DNA from: an uncultured Ruminococcus sp.
GTDB taxonomy: Bacteria; Bacillota; Clostridia; Oscillospirales; Acutalibacteraceae
DNA: 64,000 bases
Reading direction: 5' to 3'
Assembly (NCBI GenBank): GCA_902789345.1
Contig: CADANT010000002.1
Coordinates: 47,222-111,221, forward strand
The notes below the pieces were generated by a model, which had not been told where the DNA came from, did no database searches, and worked only from the letters and a program-made list of their open reading frames with translations. This document shows, in pieces, positions 34,052 to 42,843 of the stretch. Position 1 is the first letter of the stretch, and each line of letters begins with the position of its first letter. The translations under genes were made by a program, and so were the position numbers.

Positions 34052-34604
34052 GACTGCCTGCGCCGTTTATAACATAGTCCGCCGGCGCTGTATAAAATTC
34101 CTGTGGGTTTTGAGCGTTCATTCTTATTTTTGCGTTTTCCTCCGTTATGCCGTCACGCTTAATTATTCTTTCCATTCTTACCTCAAGCGGTGCCACAACG
34201 GCTGCAACATAGTCGCATATAATATCCATATGGCTTTCGAGCAAAACCGCCGCGTCAAAAACTATAACGGGATTTTCAACTTCACTTCGTATTTTATCAA
34301 TTTTTTTCAGCACCTGCATACATATCCACGGGTGGGTAATGTCGTTTAACTGCTGTGTGCTTTCAGCTGTAGAAAATGCCCTTTTGGCTAACAGCTGTCT
34401 GTTTAAACTGCCGTCTGCATTTATAATGTCACTGCCAAAAAACGTACACGCCTGTTCAAGGCACATACTGCCCTTTTCAAGGGCTTTTCTGCCTAATAAA
34501 TCGGCATCAATTATGTAACAGCCCTTTTTCTGCAGCATTACCGTTATGGTAGACTTACCTGCCCCGGTAGGGCCTGTTAGGCCTATAACAGTATAATTAC
34601 GCAA
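33996..34604 (-). CDS. coaE: Dephospho-CoA kinase
   Basis: Last step of coenzyme A synthesis, phosphorylating the ribose 3'-OH of dephospho-CoA. 202 residues: P-loop GLTGPTGAGKST (8-19), DADLLGR (34-40) and the lid region with RMERIIKRDGI. The start overlaps the end of ywlC by 8 nt and its end overlaps the transglycosylase frame, so it is embedded in the operon. Confidence 0.93.
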   Translation of the reverse strand: MRNYTVIGLTGPTGAGKSTITVMLQKKGCYIIDADLLGRKALEKGSMCLEQACTFFGSDIINADGSLNRQLLAKRAFSTAESTQQLNDITHPWICMQVLKKIDKIRSEVENPVIVFDAAVLLESHMDIICDYVAAVVAPLEVRMERIIKRDGITEENAKIRMNAQNPQEFYTAPADYVINGAGSLEEIQKEVDSLFNRLCRG

Positions 34605-35616
34605 GGTCTATCACCTCAAATCCTGCCGAACGAATAAGCCTGTTGTACACCGCCAAGCCTACGCCGCTGGTTTCTGGGCAACGGGCGTATACGGTGGTTA
34701 GCCCCATTTCGTCAAGCTTTCTAAGGTCAGAAAACAGATTGTGGGCCTGTGCGCTGTAGTCATCCTTTTCGCCAAGCACTACACAAGGCACATTCAGTCC
34801 TGCACAGTCCTCTTTGTAGCACAGTGCGCCTACACCTTGTAGGCTGTGACGGTTTACATAATCAATATATTCATCAGAGCCGCCCTTTAATATTATTACT
34901 CTTGCCTTTGGGGCATAGTGCTTATACTTCATACCGGGGCTTGCCACAACTGCGTTTTTGTCAAGCATATGGGTAACGCCCTTGTCTATATGCACATCAC
35001 CTATAACACTGCGCAGCTGTTCAACTGTAATTCCGCCGGGCCTTAAAAGCGTGGGAACATCTGTAGCTACTGTAATAACGGTAGACTCCAGCCCCACCTG
35101 ACACTGACCGCCGTCTATTATCAGCGGTACTCTGCCCTTTAGGTCGCCGTAAACAGCCTGTGCCGTTGTAGGACTGGGACTGCCCGAAAGGTTTGCCGAC
35201 GGTGCCGCCAGCGGAACCCCTGCGGCGTTTATAATTTGCTGTGCCGCCTTGTGTGACGGAAAACGCACTGCCACAGTAGGCAGTCCTGCCGTAACCTGTG
35301 TAGGCACCTTGTCAGAGCAAGGCATAATAATTGTAAGCGGTCCGCTCCAAAAGGTCTCTGCCAACGCTCTGGCCTTTGGCGAAAATTCCTTTACCAGCTG
35401 TTCCACCTGTGAAATATGGCTTATATGAACTATAAGGGGATTATCCATTGGTCTGCCCTTAGCCTTAAAAATTTTCTCAACAGCCGCAGGGTCAAAGGCG
35501 TTAGCCGCCAAGCCGTAAACGGTTTCTGTAGGCATACCTACAAGCTGGCCCTCTCTTAGGAGCTTTCCTGCCAATTCAAATGAACTTTGGCTGGGCTGTA
35601 ATACCTGTGTTTCCAT
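34597..35616 (-). CDS. ywlC: L-threonylcarbamoyladenylate synthase (Sua5/YwlC type)
   Basis: Makes threonylcarbamoyl-AMP from threonine, bicarbonate and ATP for t6A at tRNA position 37. 339 residues: YrdC domain with GMPTETVYGLAANAF (about 27-41), KGRPMDNPLIVHI (about 53-65) and APSANLSGSPSPT, followed by the C-terminal Sua5 domain (about 220-339, ending GVGLAVYNRLIRSAG), which short TsaC enzymes lack. Its ATG overlaps the prfA stop (TAATG). Pairing with prfA is common in Firmicutes. Confidence 0.93.
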   Translation of the reverse strand: METQVLQPSQSSFELAGKLLREGQLVGMPTETVYGLAANAFDPAAVEKIFKAKGRPMDNPLIVHISHISQVEQLVKEFSPKARALAETFWSGPLTIIMPCSDKVPTQVTAGLPTVAVRFPSHKAAQQIINAAGVPLAAPSANLSGSPSPTTAQAVYGDLKGRVPLIIDGGQCQVGLESTVITVATDVPTLLRPGGITVEQLRSVIGDVHIDKGVTHMLDKNAVVASPGMKYKHYAPKARVIILKGGSDEYIDYVNRHSLQGVGALCYKEDCAGLNVPCVVLGEKDDYSAQAHNLFSDLRKLDEMGLTTVYARCPETSGVGLAVYNRLIRSAGFEVIDLA

Positions 35617-36695
35617 TATTTTTCAAGTCCTTCCTGAAGCTGACTTGCACGGTACGCCGCAATAAGCGGGTCTATAACCTGGTCAAGACTGCCGTTAAGC
35701 ACCTCGTCAAGCTTATACAAAGTCAAGCCTATGCGGTGGTCTGTAACTCTGCTTTGAGGGTAGTTATAGGTGCGTATACGCTCGCTTCTGTCCCCTGTGC
35801 CTACCTGCGACTTACGCTCCTGCGCCACAGCCTGTGCCTGTTTGTCACGCTCCGCCTGCAAAAGTCTTGACTTCAGCACCTTCATTGCTTTGTCCTTGTT
35901 TTTATACTGGCTTCTTTCGTCCTGACATTCTACTACAGTACCTGTAGGCAAATGGGTAATTCTAATGGCGGACTCTGTTTTGTTAATGTGCTGACCGCCT
36001 GCGCCGCTGCTTCGGAATGTATCTATTTGTAAATCGGTAGGATTTATTTCAAACTCTACATCCTCTGCCTCCGGCAAAACTGCCACTGTAACAGTTGATG
36101 TATGTATTCTGCCCTGTGTTTCGGTTTCAGGCACACGCTGTACACGGTGCACGCCGCTTTCAAACTTTAGCCTTGAATATGCCCCCTGACCGTTTACCAT
36201 AAAGCTGATTTCCTTAAAGCCGCCAATGTCGGTTTCGTTAGCGTTTAAAATTTCTGTTTTAAAGCCACGCTTTTCGGCATACATTGAGTACATTCTGTAT
36301 AAAACGGCAGAAAACAGCGCCGCCTCTTCGCCGCCTGCGCCGCCTCTTATTTCTACAATAACATTGCGGTCGTCGTTAGGGTCCTTTGGCAATAATAGAA
36401 TTTTAATTTCCTGTGTGCTTTGCTCTGCCTGTTCCTTAGCCAGTGCAAGCTCCTCCTCTGCCAGCTCTTTCATTTCCTTGTCTGCTGTACTGTCGCCCAG
36501 AATTTCCAAAGACTCCTCTACAGTTGCCTTTGCCTGCTTGTAGCGCTTGTATTCCTCTACTATAGGCTCTATCTCTTTAAATTCTTTCATTATTTTTTGG
36601 TACTGCTCCGGGTCGGCGGCAACAGGCGGGTCATAAAGTCTGTTATTCAGCTCGTTGTATCTCTTTTCAAATATATCCAGTTTATCTTCAAACAT
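35616..36695 (-). CDS. prfA: Peptide chain release factor 1
   Basis: Recognises UAA and UAG and triggers peptide release. 359 residues, standard. PET (189-191, in [14 protein letters not shown]) occupies the PxT stop-codon-recognition position that marks RF1; GGQ catalytic motif at 233-235; [11 protein letters not shown] near 310. The prmC methyltransferase gene that often follows prfA is not present here; ywlC follows directly. Confidence 0.96.
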   Translation of the reverse strand: MFEDKLDIFEKRYNELNNRLYDPPVAADPEQYQKIMKEFKEIEPIVEEYKRYKQAKATVEESLEILGDSTADKEMKELAEEELALAKEQAEQSTQEIKILLLPKDPNDDRNVIVEIRGGAGGEEAALFSAVLYRMYSMYAEKRGFKTEILNANETDIGGFKEISFMVNGQGAYSRLKFESGVHRVQRVPETETQGRIHTSTVTVAVLPEAEDVEFEINPTDLQIDTFRSSGAGGQHINKTESAIRITHLPTGTVVECQDERSQYKNKDKAMKVLKSRLLQAERDKQAQAVAQERKSQVGTGDRSERIRTYNYPQSRVTDHRIGLTLYKLDEVLNGSLDQVIDPLIAAYRASQLQEGLEK

Positions 36696-36741
36696 AAAAA
36701 AATCTCCTTGCTGTTGTTATATTTTATTTATAATCAGCAGG

Positions 36742-36924
36742 CTATTCTCCTCTGACAATCTTTTTTATGTTCTTTTCAATTTTTGACCGAGGCACCATAA
36801 CCTCTCTGCCACAGCCCTGACACTTTATTTTAAAGTCCATACCTACACGGAGCACAACAAAGCTCTTGCTGGAGCAAGGGTGGGGCTTTTTCATTTCAAG
36901 AACATCTCCGACTTTTACATCCAT
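36742..36924 (-). CDS. DUF951 family small zinc-ribbon-like protein
   Basis: 60 residues from the ATG at 36924 (MDVKVGDVLEM); earlier in-frame starts reach back to 36969 but the family begins at this Met. The conserved core KKPHPCSSKSFVVLRVG and CQGCGREVMVPRSKIEKNIKK contains three cysteines of a probable metal site. The family is conserved in Firmicutes with unknown role. First gene of the prfA operon, 46 nt upstream of prfA. Confidence 0.88.
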   Translation of the reverse strand: MDVKVGDVLEMKKPHPCSSKSFVVLRVGMDFKIKCQGCGREVMVPRSKIEKNIKKIVRGE

Positions 36925-37024
36925 ATTGCTTACACTGCCTCTTTGCCTATGCTTTACATCATTTTGCAAAGCACTGTTGCCAAGGGGCAGACTGCTCCTT
37001 TCTCTGTTATCTTGTTATCATATC

Positions 37025-37053
37025 ATTATACCACACAATACACCACTGTGCAA
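37025..37053 (-). promoter_or_regulatory. Promoter of the DUF951-prfA-ywlC-coaE-SLT operon
   Basis: Read on the minus strand: -35 TTGCAC (37053-37048), 17-nt spacer, -10 TATAAT (37030-37025). No terminator for hflX is evident between 37054 and 37130, so some read-through is possible. Confidence 0.65.
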
Positions 37054-37130
37054 TTTTTGCCATACACAATTTACACGGCAGTTATTGTAAAGCATATCTG
37101 CTTAAAACAGGCTTAGCAAAAAAGGCAATG

Positions 37131-38384
37131 CTACTCGCAAATATACTGCTTTAGCCTGCCGTACAGCTCCGGCTCCAGCAATGCCTCTGCCATTATGCCC
37201 TGGGCTGTGTATTCCTCACTGATAAGGGTTGCCCTTTTGCGTATATCGGCCACTGCTCCTGCCTTTTCAAAGGGAATAAGCAGCTTTACTCTTTTTATTT
37301 GTACAGGCAGATTTTCCTCTACAGCCGCCAACAGCTTATCTATACCCACAGCGTTTTTGGCGCTTATTCTTACAGACTTGCTTACAGAAGGCAGTACGCC
37401 AAGCTGTGTATCTACCTTATCCCACTTGTTTAAAACAGGAATAACCGGCGTATCGCCACAACCCAGACTTTGCAAAAGCTCCTTTGTAACCTGTAGGTGC
37501 AAGTACGCCTCCGGGGACGATGCGTCGCATACATTTAAAATAATGTCCGCCTCTGCCGCTTCTTCAAGTGTAGACTTAAAGGCCTCTACCAAATGGTGCG
37601 GAAGCCGCCTTACAAGTCCTACAGTATCAATAAGCATTACGGTTACGCCGTTTGGAAGCTTCAGCGCCCTTGAGGTAGGGTCCAGTGTTGCAAAAAGCTT
37701 ATCCTCTGCAAGCACTCCGGCGTCTGTAAGGCAGTTCATAAGGGTAGACTTGCCTGCGTTTGTGTAGCCTACAATAGCCACGGTAATAATGCCGTCCTTT
37801 TTGCGCCTGCTTTTTAGCATATTGCGGTGCAGTTCTACATCTGCCAGCTGTTCCTTTAGGGTTTCCATCCTTCTGCGAATGTGTCGTCTGTCGGTTTCAA
37901 GCTTGCTTTCACCCGGGCCTCTGGTACCTATGCCGCCGCCCAGCCTTGACATTGCCGCACCCTTACCTGTAAGTCTTGGCAGCATATACTTTAGCTGTGC
38001 CAGCTCAACCTGCAGCTTACCCTCCTTTGACCTTGCCCTAAGTGCAAAAATGTCCAGAATAAGCATAGTACGGTCTATGGTGCGTACATTGGTAGCCTCT
38101 TCAATATTTCTTATTTGTGTAGGAGTAAGCTCACAGTCAAAAATAAGCAGGTCTATGTCTTGGTTTTCGCAAAAGCTTGTTATTTCTTCAAGTCTGCCGC
38201 TGCCTACATAGGTGGCGGTGTCCGGCTTTTCTTTCTTTTGTGTTAATGTTGCCACAGGCACAGCGCCGGCGCTTTCTGCAAGCTCCCACAGCTCATCAAG
38301 TGACGACTGTGCGTCATAATCTCCTGTATCAACACACACCAGCAAAACTCGTTGAGGTTTTACTTCATTTTCGTATAATTCCAT
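37131..38384 (-). CDS. hflX: Ribosome-associated GTPase HflX
   Basis: 417 residues from the ATG at 38384 (MELYENE), chosen because GGGAG precedes it and because the upstream frame to 38450 overlaps the promoter. N-terminal HflX domain (GSGRLEEI, then RTIDRTMLILDIFALRARSKEGKLQVELAQL), helical GGGIGTRGPGESKLETDRR, then the G domain: GYTNAGKSTL (P-loop), DTVGLVRRLPHHLVEAF, NKWD. HflX splits stalled ribosomes in stress. Monocistronic. Confidence 0.95.
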   Translation of the reverse strand: MELYENEVKPQRVLLVCVDTGDYDAQSSLDELWELAESAGAVPVATLTQKKEKPDTATYVGSGRLEEITSFCENQDIDLLIFDCELTPTQIRNIEEATNVRTIDRTMLILDIFALRARSKEGKLQVELAQLKYMLPRLTGKGAAMSRLGGGIGTRGPGESKLETDRRHIRRRMETLKEQLADVELHRNMLKSRRKKDGIITVAIVGYTNAGKSTLMNCLTDAGVLAEDKLFATLDPTSRALKLPNGVTVMLIDTVGLVRRLPHHLVEAFKSTLEEAAEADIILNVCDASSPEAYLHLQVTKELLQSLGCGDTPVIPVLNKWDKVDTQLGVLPSVSKSVRISAKNAVGIDKLLAAVEENLPVQIKRVKLLIPFEKAGAVADIRKRATLISEEYTAQGIMAEALLEPELYGRLKQYICE

Positions 38385-38418
38385 ATAATCTCCCATAATT
38401 TGTTTTTTATTGATTTTA

Positions 38419-38446
38419 ATTGTATCAGCCACTATAGAAATGTCAA
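38419..38446 (-). promoter_or_regulatory. Promoter of hflX
   Basis: Read on the minus strand: consensus -35 TTGACA (38446-38441), 16-nt spacer, -10 TACAAT (38424-38419). It supports the start at 38384. Confidence 0.7.
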
Positions 38447-38606
38447 CCATAATAATGTAAAATAATTTTTAATAGCCGTTTATAATTCTTGTATGGCATT
38501 CGCCTAATTATTATGCCCGTTTGTACTTGAATTTGGCAACATTTTTTTGAAAATATATTTTAATTATTAACAATTTGTGATAATATATAGAGTAATAAAA
38601 AATATC

Positions 38607-38658
38607 TGCGGCAATCACCGGGCAAAAGCCTGTAAACGCCGCATTACCTTTGAAAGGT
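38607..38658 (+). promoter_or_regulatory. Structured leader of nadBC (candidate regulatory RNA)
   Basis: Two hairpins precede nadB. H1: TGCGGC (38607-38612) pairs with GCCGCA (38638-38643), with an internal loop of AATCAC and TAAAC and an inner stem CGGGC/GCCTG capped by AAAA. H2: ACCTT (38646-38650) pairs with AAGGT (38654-38658), burying the Shine-Dalgarno AAAGG of nadB. The arrangement suits translational control. It matches none of the riboswitch consensuses I know. Confidence 0.5.
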
Positions 38659-38668
38659 TGTAAATAAA

Positions 38669-40147
38669 ATGAAAGAAAATTATGATGTAGTAATTGTCGG
38701 TTCGGGAGCAGCCGGCTTGTATGGTGCTTTGCAGTTTAGTGACAAGCAAAGTGTTTTGGTTATTTCAAAGAGAAACGCAGAGCTTTCAAACAGCTCTCTT
38801 GCACAGGGCGGTATTGCAGCTGTACTTGACAAAGAAAATGACGACCCTAAACTGCACATAGAAGACACCCTTATTGCCGGAAAATATAAAAATAATCCAA
38901 AGGCAATAGAGGTACTTGTAAATGAGGGACCAAGCGACGTTCTAAGGCTGCGTGAGCTTGGCGTAGAGTTTGACTCTGACCCAAGTGGCAAAATGCTTAT
39001 GACTCTGGAGGCAGGCCACAGCAGACACCGCATAGTTCACCACAAGGACTTTACAGGCAAGGCTGTAACAGACACCCTTATAGAAATTGTAAAATCAAAA
39101 AGCAATATAGATTTTGTAGAGGACACTCTTGTGTTCTCTGTTGACAAAGCCCAAAACGGCTTTTACATAGGTATGCTTAACAGCGACCACAGTATAACCA
39201 CCGTAAGCTGCAGCTACTGCATTTTGGCAACAGGCGGCATAGGCAGAGTGTACAAGTACACCACCAACAGTGCCATAGCAACCGGTGACGGCATTACCTT
39301 TGCAAGAAATTTGGGAGCAAAGCTGATGCACCTTGACAGAATACAGTTCCACCCTACAGCCTTTGCGGCAGAAAAGGACAGAGAGCGTTTTCTGATAAGC
39401 GAGGCCGTTCGTGGCGAGGGTGCCGTACTGCTTAACTGCTACGGCGAAAGATTCGCACAAAATTATGACGAGCGTGGCGAGCTTGCACCAAGAGATGTAG
39501 TAAGCGAAGCTATTATTCGTGAGTCTATGCGTACAAACAGTGAAAACTTCTACCTGGACATTACCCACAAGTCACCGGATTTTGTAAGGGAAAGATTCCC
39601 TATGATATACGACAAGTGCCTTGAGGAAGGTGTAGACATTACAAAGCAGAGAATCCCTGTATTTCCTTGCCAGCACTACCTAATGGGCGGTATAGATGTT
39701 GACCTTAACGCAAAAACCTCTGTAGACAGACTGTATGCTGCCGGAGAATGCTCTCACACAGGCGTACACGGTGCAAACCGTTTGGCAAGCAACAGCCTGC
39801 TGGAGGCGTTGGTATTCTCACGCCGTGCGGCGCAGAATATTATGGCTGATATTGCACAGGGCAACCAAGGAGTTGTAACAGGCAGTGAGCCTGTATACAA
39901 TATGGGCACTGTTCCTCTGCCAAAGGGCATAAGAACAGAAATAAGAAGCACCCTGCAGGATGTTTATTTTGTTCTTAAAAAGCCTGAAAAGTTTGAGGAA
40001 ACCTACAAGCGCTTTACAGAAATACTAACCGACCTTGAAAGCACCGACTATCAGCTAACCTCTGACTACATAGAGGCAAAAAGCCTTGCAACCGTAGCGC
40101 AGGAAATTATGCTTGAGGTTACACGCAAGCACCAGGAGGATTATTAA
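38669..40147 (+). CDS. nadB: L-aspartate oxidase
   Basis: FAD enzyme converting L-aspartate to iminoaspartate, the first step of de novo NAD synthesis; fumarate can replace oxygen as acceptor in anaerobes. 492 residues. FAD site VVIVGSGAAGLYGA (7-20), SLAQGGIAAV, HSRHRIVHHKDFTG (about 112-125), HPTAF and GGIDVDLNAKTSVDRLYAAGECSHTGVHGANRLASNSLLEAL near 350-390, all typical of NadB. nadC follows after one nucleotide. nadA is not adjacent. Confidence 0.95.
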   Translation: MKENYDVVIVGSGAAGLYGALQFSDKQSVLVISKRNAELSNSSLAQGGIAAVLDKENDDPKLHIEDTLIAGKYKNNPKAIEVLVNEGPSDVLRLRELGVEFDSDPSGKMLMTLEAGHSRHRIVHHKDFTGKAVTDTLIEIVKSKSNIDFVEDTLVFSVDKAQNGFYIGMLNSDHSITTVSCSYCILATGGIGRVYKYTTNSAIATGDGITFARNLGAKLMHLDRIQFHPTAFAAEKDRERFLISEAVRGEGAVLLNCYGERFAQNYDERGELAPRDVVSEAIIRESMRTNSENFYLDITHKSPDFVRERFPMIYDKCLEEGVDITKQRIPVFPCQHYLMGGIDVDLNAKTSVDRLYAAGECSHTGVHGANRLASNSLLEALVFSRRAAQNIMADIAQGNQGVVTGSEPVYNMGTVPLPKGIRTEIRSTLQDVYFVLKKPEKFEETYKRFTEILTDLESTDYQLTSDYIEAKSLATVAQEIMLEVTRKHQEDY

Positions 40148-40148
40148 T

Positions 40149-40988
40149 ATGACAGTAAACCCAATATATGTTGACAATCTTATAAAAGAGGCTTTGTTAG
40201 AGGATATTAACTACCTTGACACAACCACAGATTATCTTATACCGCCACAGCAAATATCTACAGCTAATTTTTTAGCCAAGGCAGACGGCGTGCTGTGCGG
40301 CATTGAAATAGCTATGAGAGTTTTCCAGCTTTTACAGCCTGACTTTAAGTATGAAATTTTCATACAGGACGGCGAAAAAGTAAAGAAAGGCGACATTATA
40401 GCAACCATAACCTGCAACACCCGCACACTCCTAAAGTGTGAGCGTACTGCCCTGAATTTAGTACAGCACCTAAGCGGCATTGCAACAGAAACCGCACGCT
40501 GTGTAGAGCTTGTAAAGGGTACAAAGGCTTCTATAGCTGACACAAGAAAGACTCTGCCGGGACTTCGCCCTATACAAAAGTACGCTGTAACTGTAGGCGG
40601 CGGAAGAAACCACCGCTACAATCTTTCGGACGCAGCTATGCTAAAGGACAACCACATTGACGCAGGCGGCGGCATTACAAACGCTGTGGCAAAGCTAAAG
40701 GGCAAGCTGGGACATATGACAAAGGTTGAGGTTGAGGTACGAAACCTACAGGAGCTTCAAGAGGCTATAGACGCCAATGTAGATGTTATTATGCTTGACA
40801 ATATGTCACCTGAGCTTATGGCAGAGGCTGTAAAAATTACAGACGGCAGAGCCTTGCTGGAGGCTTCCGGCGGCATTACAAGCGAAACCATTCGTGCCGT
40901 AGCAGAAAGCGGAGTTGACATTATATCCATTGGTGCATTAACACACTCTGTAAAGGCTTTTGACATTTCGCTGAAAATTGCAAAGTAA
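40149..40988 (+). CDS. nadC: Nicotinate-nucleotide diphosphorylase (carboxylating), quinolinate phosphoribosyltransferase
   Basis: Converts quinolinate and PRPP to nicotinate mononucleotide. 279 residues from the ATG at 40149, which AGGAGG (in the last nadB codons) fits; the frame open to 40113 overlaps nadB. Conserved segments: ERTALNLVQHLSGIAT, DTRKTLPGLRPIQKYAV, GGGRNHRYNLSDAAMLKDNHI, EVEVRNLQEL and EASGGI. Operon partner of nadB. Confidence 0.96.
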   Translation: MTVNPIYVDNLIKEALLEDINYLDTTTDYLIPPQQISTANFLAKADGVLCGIEIAMRVFQLLQPDFKYEIFIQDGEKVKKGDIIATITCNTRTLLKCERTALNLVQHLSGIATETARCVELVKGTKASIADTRKTLPGLRPIQKYAVTVGGGRNHRYNLSDAAMLKDNHIDAGGGITNAVAKLKGKLGHMTKVEVEVRNLQELQEAIDANVDVIMLDNMSPELMAEAVKITDGRALLEASGGITSETIRAVAESGVDIISIGALTHSVKAFDISLKIAK

Positions 40989-40994
40989 TTTTTG

Positions 40995-41061
40995 TTAAGG
41001 ACGCTGTCCTTAAAACCTGCAAAGGCTCTGCCTTTGAACCGCAAGCCTTTAAAAAGGCTTG
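40995..41061. repeat. Triple-palindrome (REP-like) intergenic element
   Basis: Three perfect hairpins in a row: TTAAGGAC-GCT-GTCCTTAA (40995-41013), CAAAGGC-TCT-GCCTTTG (41020-41036) and CAAGCCTTT-AA-AAAGGCTTG (41042-41061). It lies just after nadC and before its terminator. Such multi-hairpin units are usually dispersed repeats, but this is the only copy I noticed in the window. Confidence 0.7.
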
Positions 41062-41091
41062 ACCTAAACTTAATTTTAAGACGGATTTATT

Positions 41092-41142
41092 ATAAGTCAG
41101 CTTTGTTTTTCTACATAAAATAAAGCTGGCTTATTTATTTTT
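41092..41142 (+). terminator. Terminator of nadBC
   Basis: ATAAGTCAGCTTT (41092-41104) pairs with AAAGCTGGCTTAT (41122-41134) with one wobble, followed by TTATTTTT. Confidence 0.8.
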
Positions 41143-41230
41143 AACTTTTATCTTTCAACTTTTATCTTTTCACTTTTATACTTTGCTTTTGGTCGTTTTT
41201 ATAAAGCTAATGGGTTACATTATAAAGGCA

Positions 41231-41290
41231 TTGCTATTTTTCCACAATTTGTTATAATATTTATGGAAAACCCGGTGTACTACTGGGTTT
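41231..41290 (+). promoter_or_regulatory. Promoter of metY with 5'-end hairpin
   Basis: -35 TTGCTA (41231-41236), 16-nt spacer, -10 TATAAT (41253-41258). The transcript would begin just before a hairpin, AAACCC (41268-41273) with GGGTTT (41285-41290). No S-box, SAM or T-box riboswitch is present; the other part of 41143-41342 has no recognised feature. Confidence 0.55.
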
Positions 41291-41342
41291 AGAATTCTAC
41301 AAAATTGTACAAAACAAATTATAACTGCGGAGGTATTTAAAA

Positions 41343-42629
41343 TTGGATAACAACTACAATATTAATACTAAATGTGTACAGGGCGGCTACACACCTGGCA
41401 ACGGTGAGCCACGACAGATTCCTATTATTCAGTCTACTACATTTAAGTACGACACCAGTGAGGATATGGGCAAGCTTTTTGACCTGGAGGCATCAGGCTA
41501 TTTCTATACTAGGCTTCAAAACCCTACCAACGACTATGTAGCGGCAAAAATTGCACAGCTGGAGGGCGGTACAGCCGCTATGCTTACTTCCTCCGGTCAG
41601 GCGGCAAACTTTTTTGCACTTTTTAACATATGCCCGTGCGGAAGTCACATTGTAGCTTCTTCGTCTATTTACGGAGGCACTTTTAATCTTATTTCTGTAA
41701 CAATGGCAAAAATGGGCATTACTGCCACCTTTGTTTCACCTGACTGCACCCCGGAGGAGCTTGACAATGCCTTTACCAAAAACACAAGGGCTGTATTTGG
41801 CGAAACCATTGCAAACCCTGCTCTGACTGTATTGGATATTGAAAAGTTTGCAAAGGCGGCTCACAGCCACGGCGTACCTCTTATAGTTGACAACACCTTT
41901 CCTACCCCTGTAAACTGCCGTCCTATTGAGTGGGGCGCAGACATTGTTACACACTCTACAACAAAATATATGGACGGTCACGGTGCGGCTGTAGGCGGTG
42001 CTATAGTGGATTCCGGTAAATTTGACTGGATGGCACACGCTGACAAGTTCCCTGGATTATGCACTCCTGACGATTCATACCACGGCATTACCTACGCTGA
42101 AAAGTTCGGCAAAGAGGGTGCTTTTATTACAAAGTGTACAGCACAGCTAATGCGTGACCTTGGCTGTATTCAGTCGCCGCAGAATGCATATATTCTTAAC
42201 CTAGGCTTAGAGTCACTTCATGTGCGTATGCCGCGCCATGTTGAAAACGGACAGGCTGTAGCTGAATTTTTACAGTCACACCCAAAGGTAGCTTATGTTA
42301 ATTACCCTGGTTTGCCAAATAACAAATACTACAAGCTGGCTCAAAAATACCTGCCAAATGGCGGCTGTGGTGTAGTATCCTTTGGACTAAAGGGCGGCAG
42401 ACAGGCGGCTGAAACCTTTATGAAAAACCTAAAGCTTGCCGCTATAGAAACTCATGTAGCAGACGCAAGAACCTGCTGTCTAAACCCGGCTACCTCTACC
42501 CACCGTCAAATGAACGACCAACAGCTTAAAGAGGCAGGCGTACCGGCTGAGCTTATCCGTATTTCCTGCGGCATAGAAGACAAAGCGGATTTAATTGCAG
42601 ATTTGGCACAGGCACTTGAGAAGATATAA
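41343..42629 (+). CDS. metY: O-acetylhomoserine sulfhydrylase-type PLP enzyme
   Basis: 428 residues. PLP-dependent Cys/Met metabolism family; Lys208 in THSTTKYMDGHG binds PLP, SSGQAANFFAL holds the cofactor phosphate and YTRLQNPTND is the cofactor loop. Length and the segments following it fit MetY, which makes homocysteine from O-acetylhomoserine and sulfide, better than the shorter cystathionine gamma-synthases. It starts with TTG: GCGGAGG stands 9 nt upstream and no ATG is available in frame nearby. It could use sulfide derived from the sulfate imported by the transporter in this window. Confidence 0.9.
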   Translation: MDNNYNINTKCVQGGYTPGNGEPRQIPIIQSTTFKYDTSEDMGKLFDLEASGYFYTRLQNPTNDYVAAKIAQLEGGTAAMLTSSGQAANFFALFNICPCGSHIVASSSIYGGTFNLISVTMAKMGITATFVSPDCTPEELDNAFTKNTRAVFGETIANPALTVLDIEKFAKAAHSHGVPLIVDNTFPTPVNCRPIEWGADIVTHSTTKYMDGHGAAVGGAIVDSGKFDWMAHADKFPGLCTPDDSYHGITYAEKFGKEGAFITKCTAQLMRDLGCIQSPQNAYILNLGLESLHVRMPRHVENGQAVAEFLQSHPKVAYVNYPGLPNNKYYKLAQKYLPNGGCGVVSFGLKGGRQAAETFMKNLKLAAIETHVADARTCCLNPATSTHRQMNDQQLKEAGVPAELIRISCGIEDKADLIADLAQALEKI

Positions 42630-42724
42630 AACGCACCTATATTACTGTTGTAGAATTAAATTTATATAGCAGTCACTATAGAATTAAGTTTATACAGCAA
42701 ACAATATAAAATTGTCACCACAAA

Positions 42725-42772
42725 ACAAAGCCACAACCGTAAACACTTTTGTGTTACAGTTGTGGCTTTGCT
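42725..42772. terminator. Terminator between metY and the BspA-like gene
   Basis: CAAAGCCACAAC (42726-42737) pairs with GTTGTGGCTTTG (42759-42770). The minus strand continues TTTTGTGG, so it suits the BspA-like gene best; it may also stop metY transcripts. Confidence 0.7.
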
Positions 42773-42843
42773 GTGCATAGGATTGCACAGCTATTAATAA
42801 TTATTCAATGTGTTTATCAAAAACAAGTGGTTTAGTGCTTTTT

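Noticed and set aside
41143..41342. SAM (S-box) riboswitch or T-box before metY
   Set aside because: None of the conserved core sequences is present; only a small 5' hairpin is seen.
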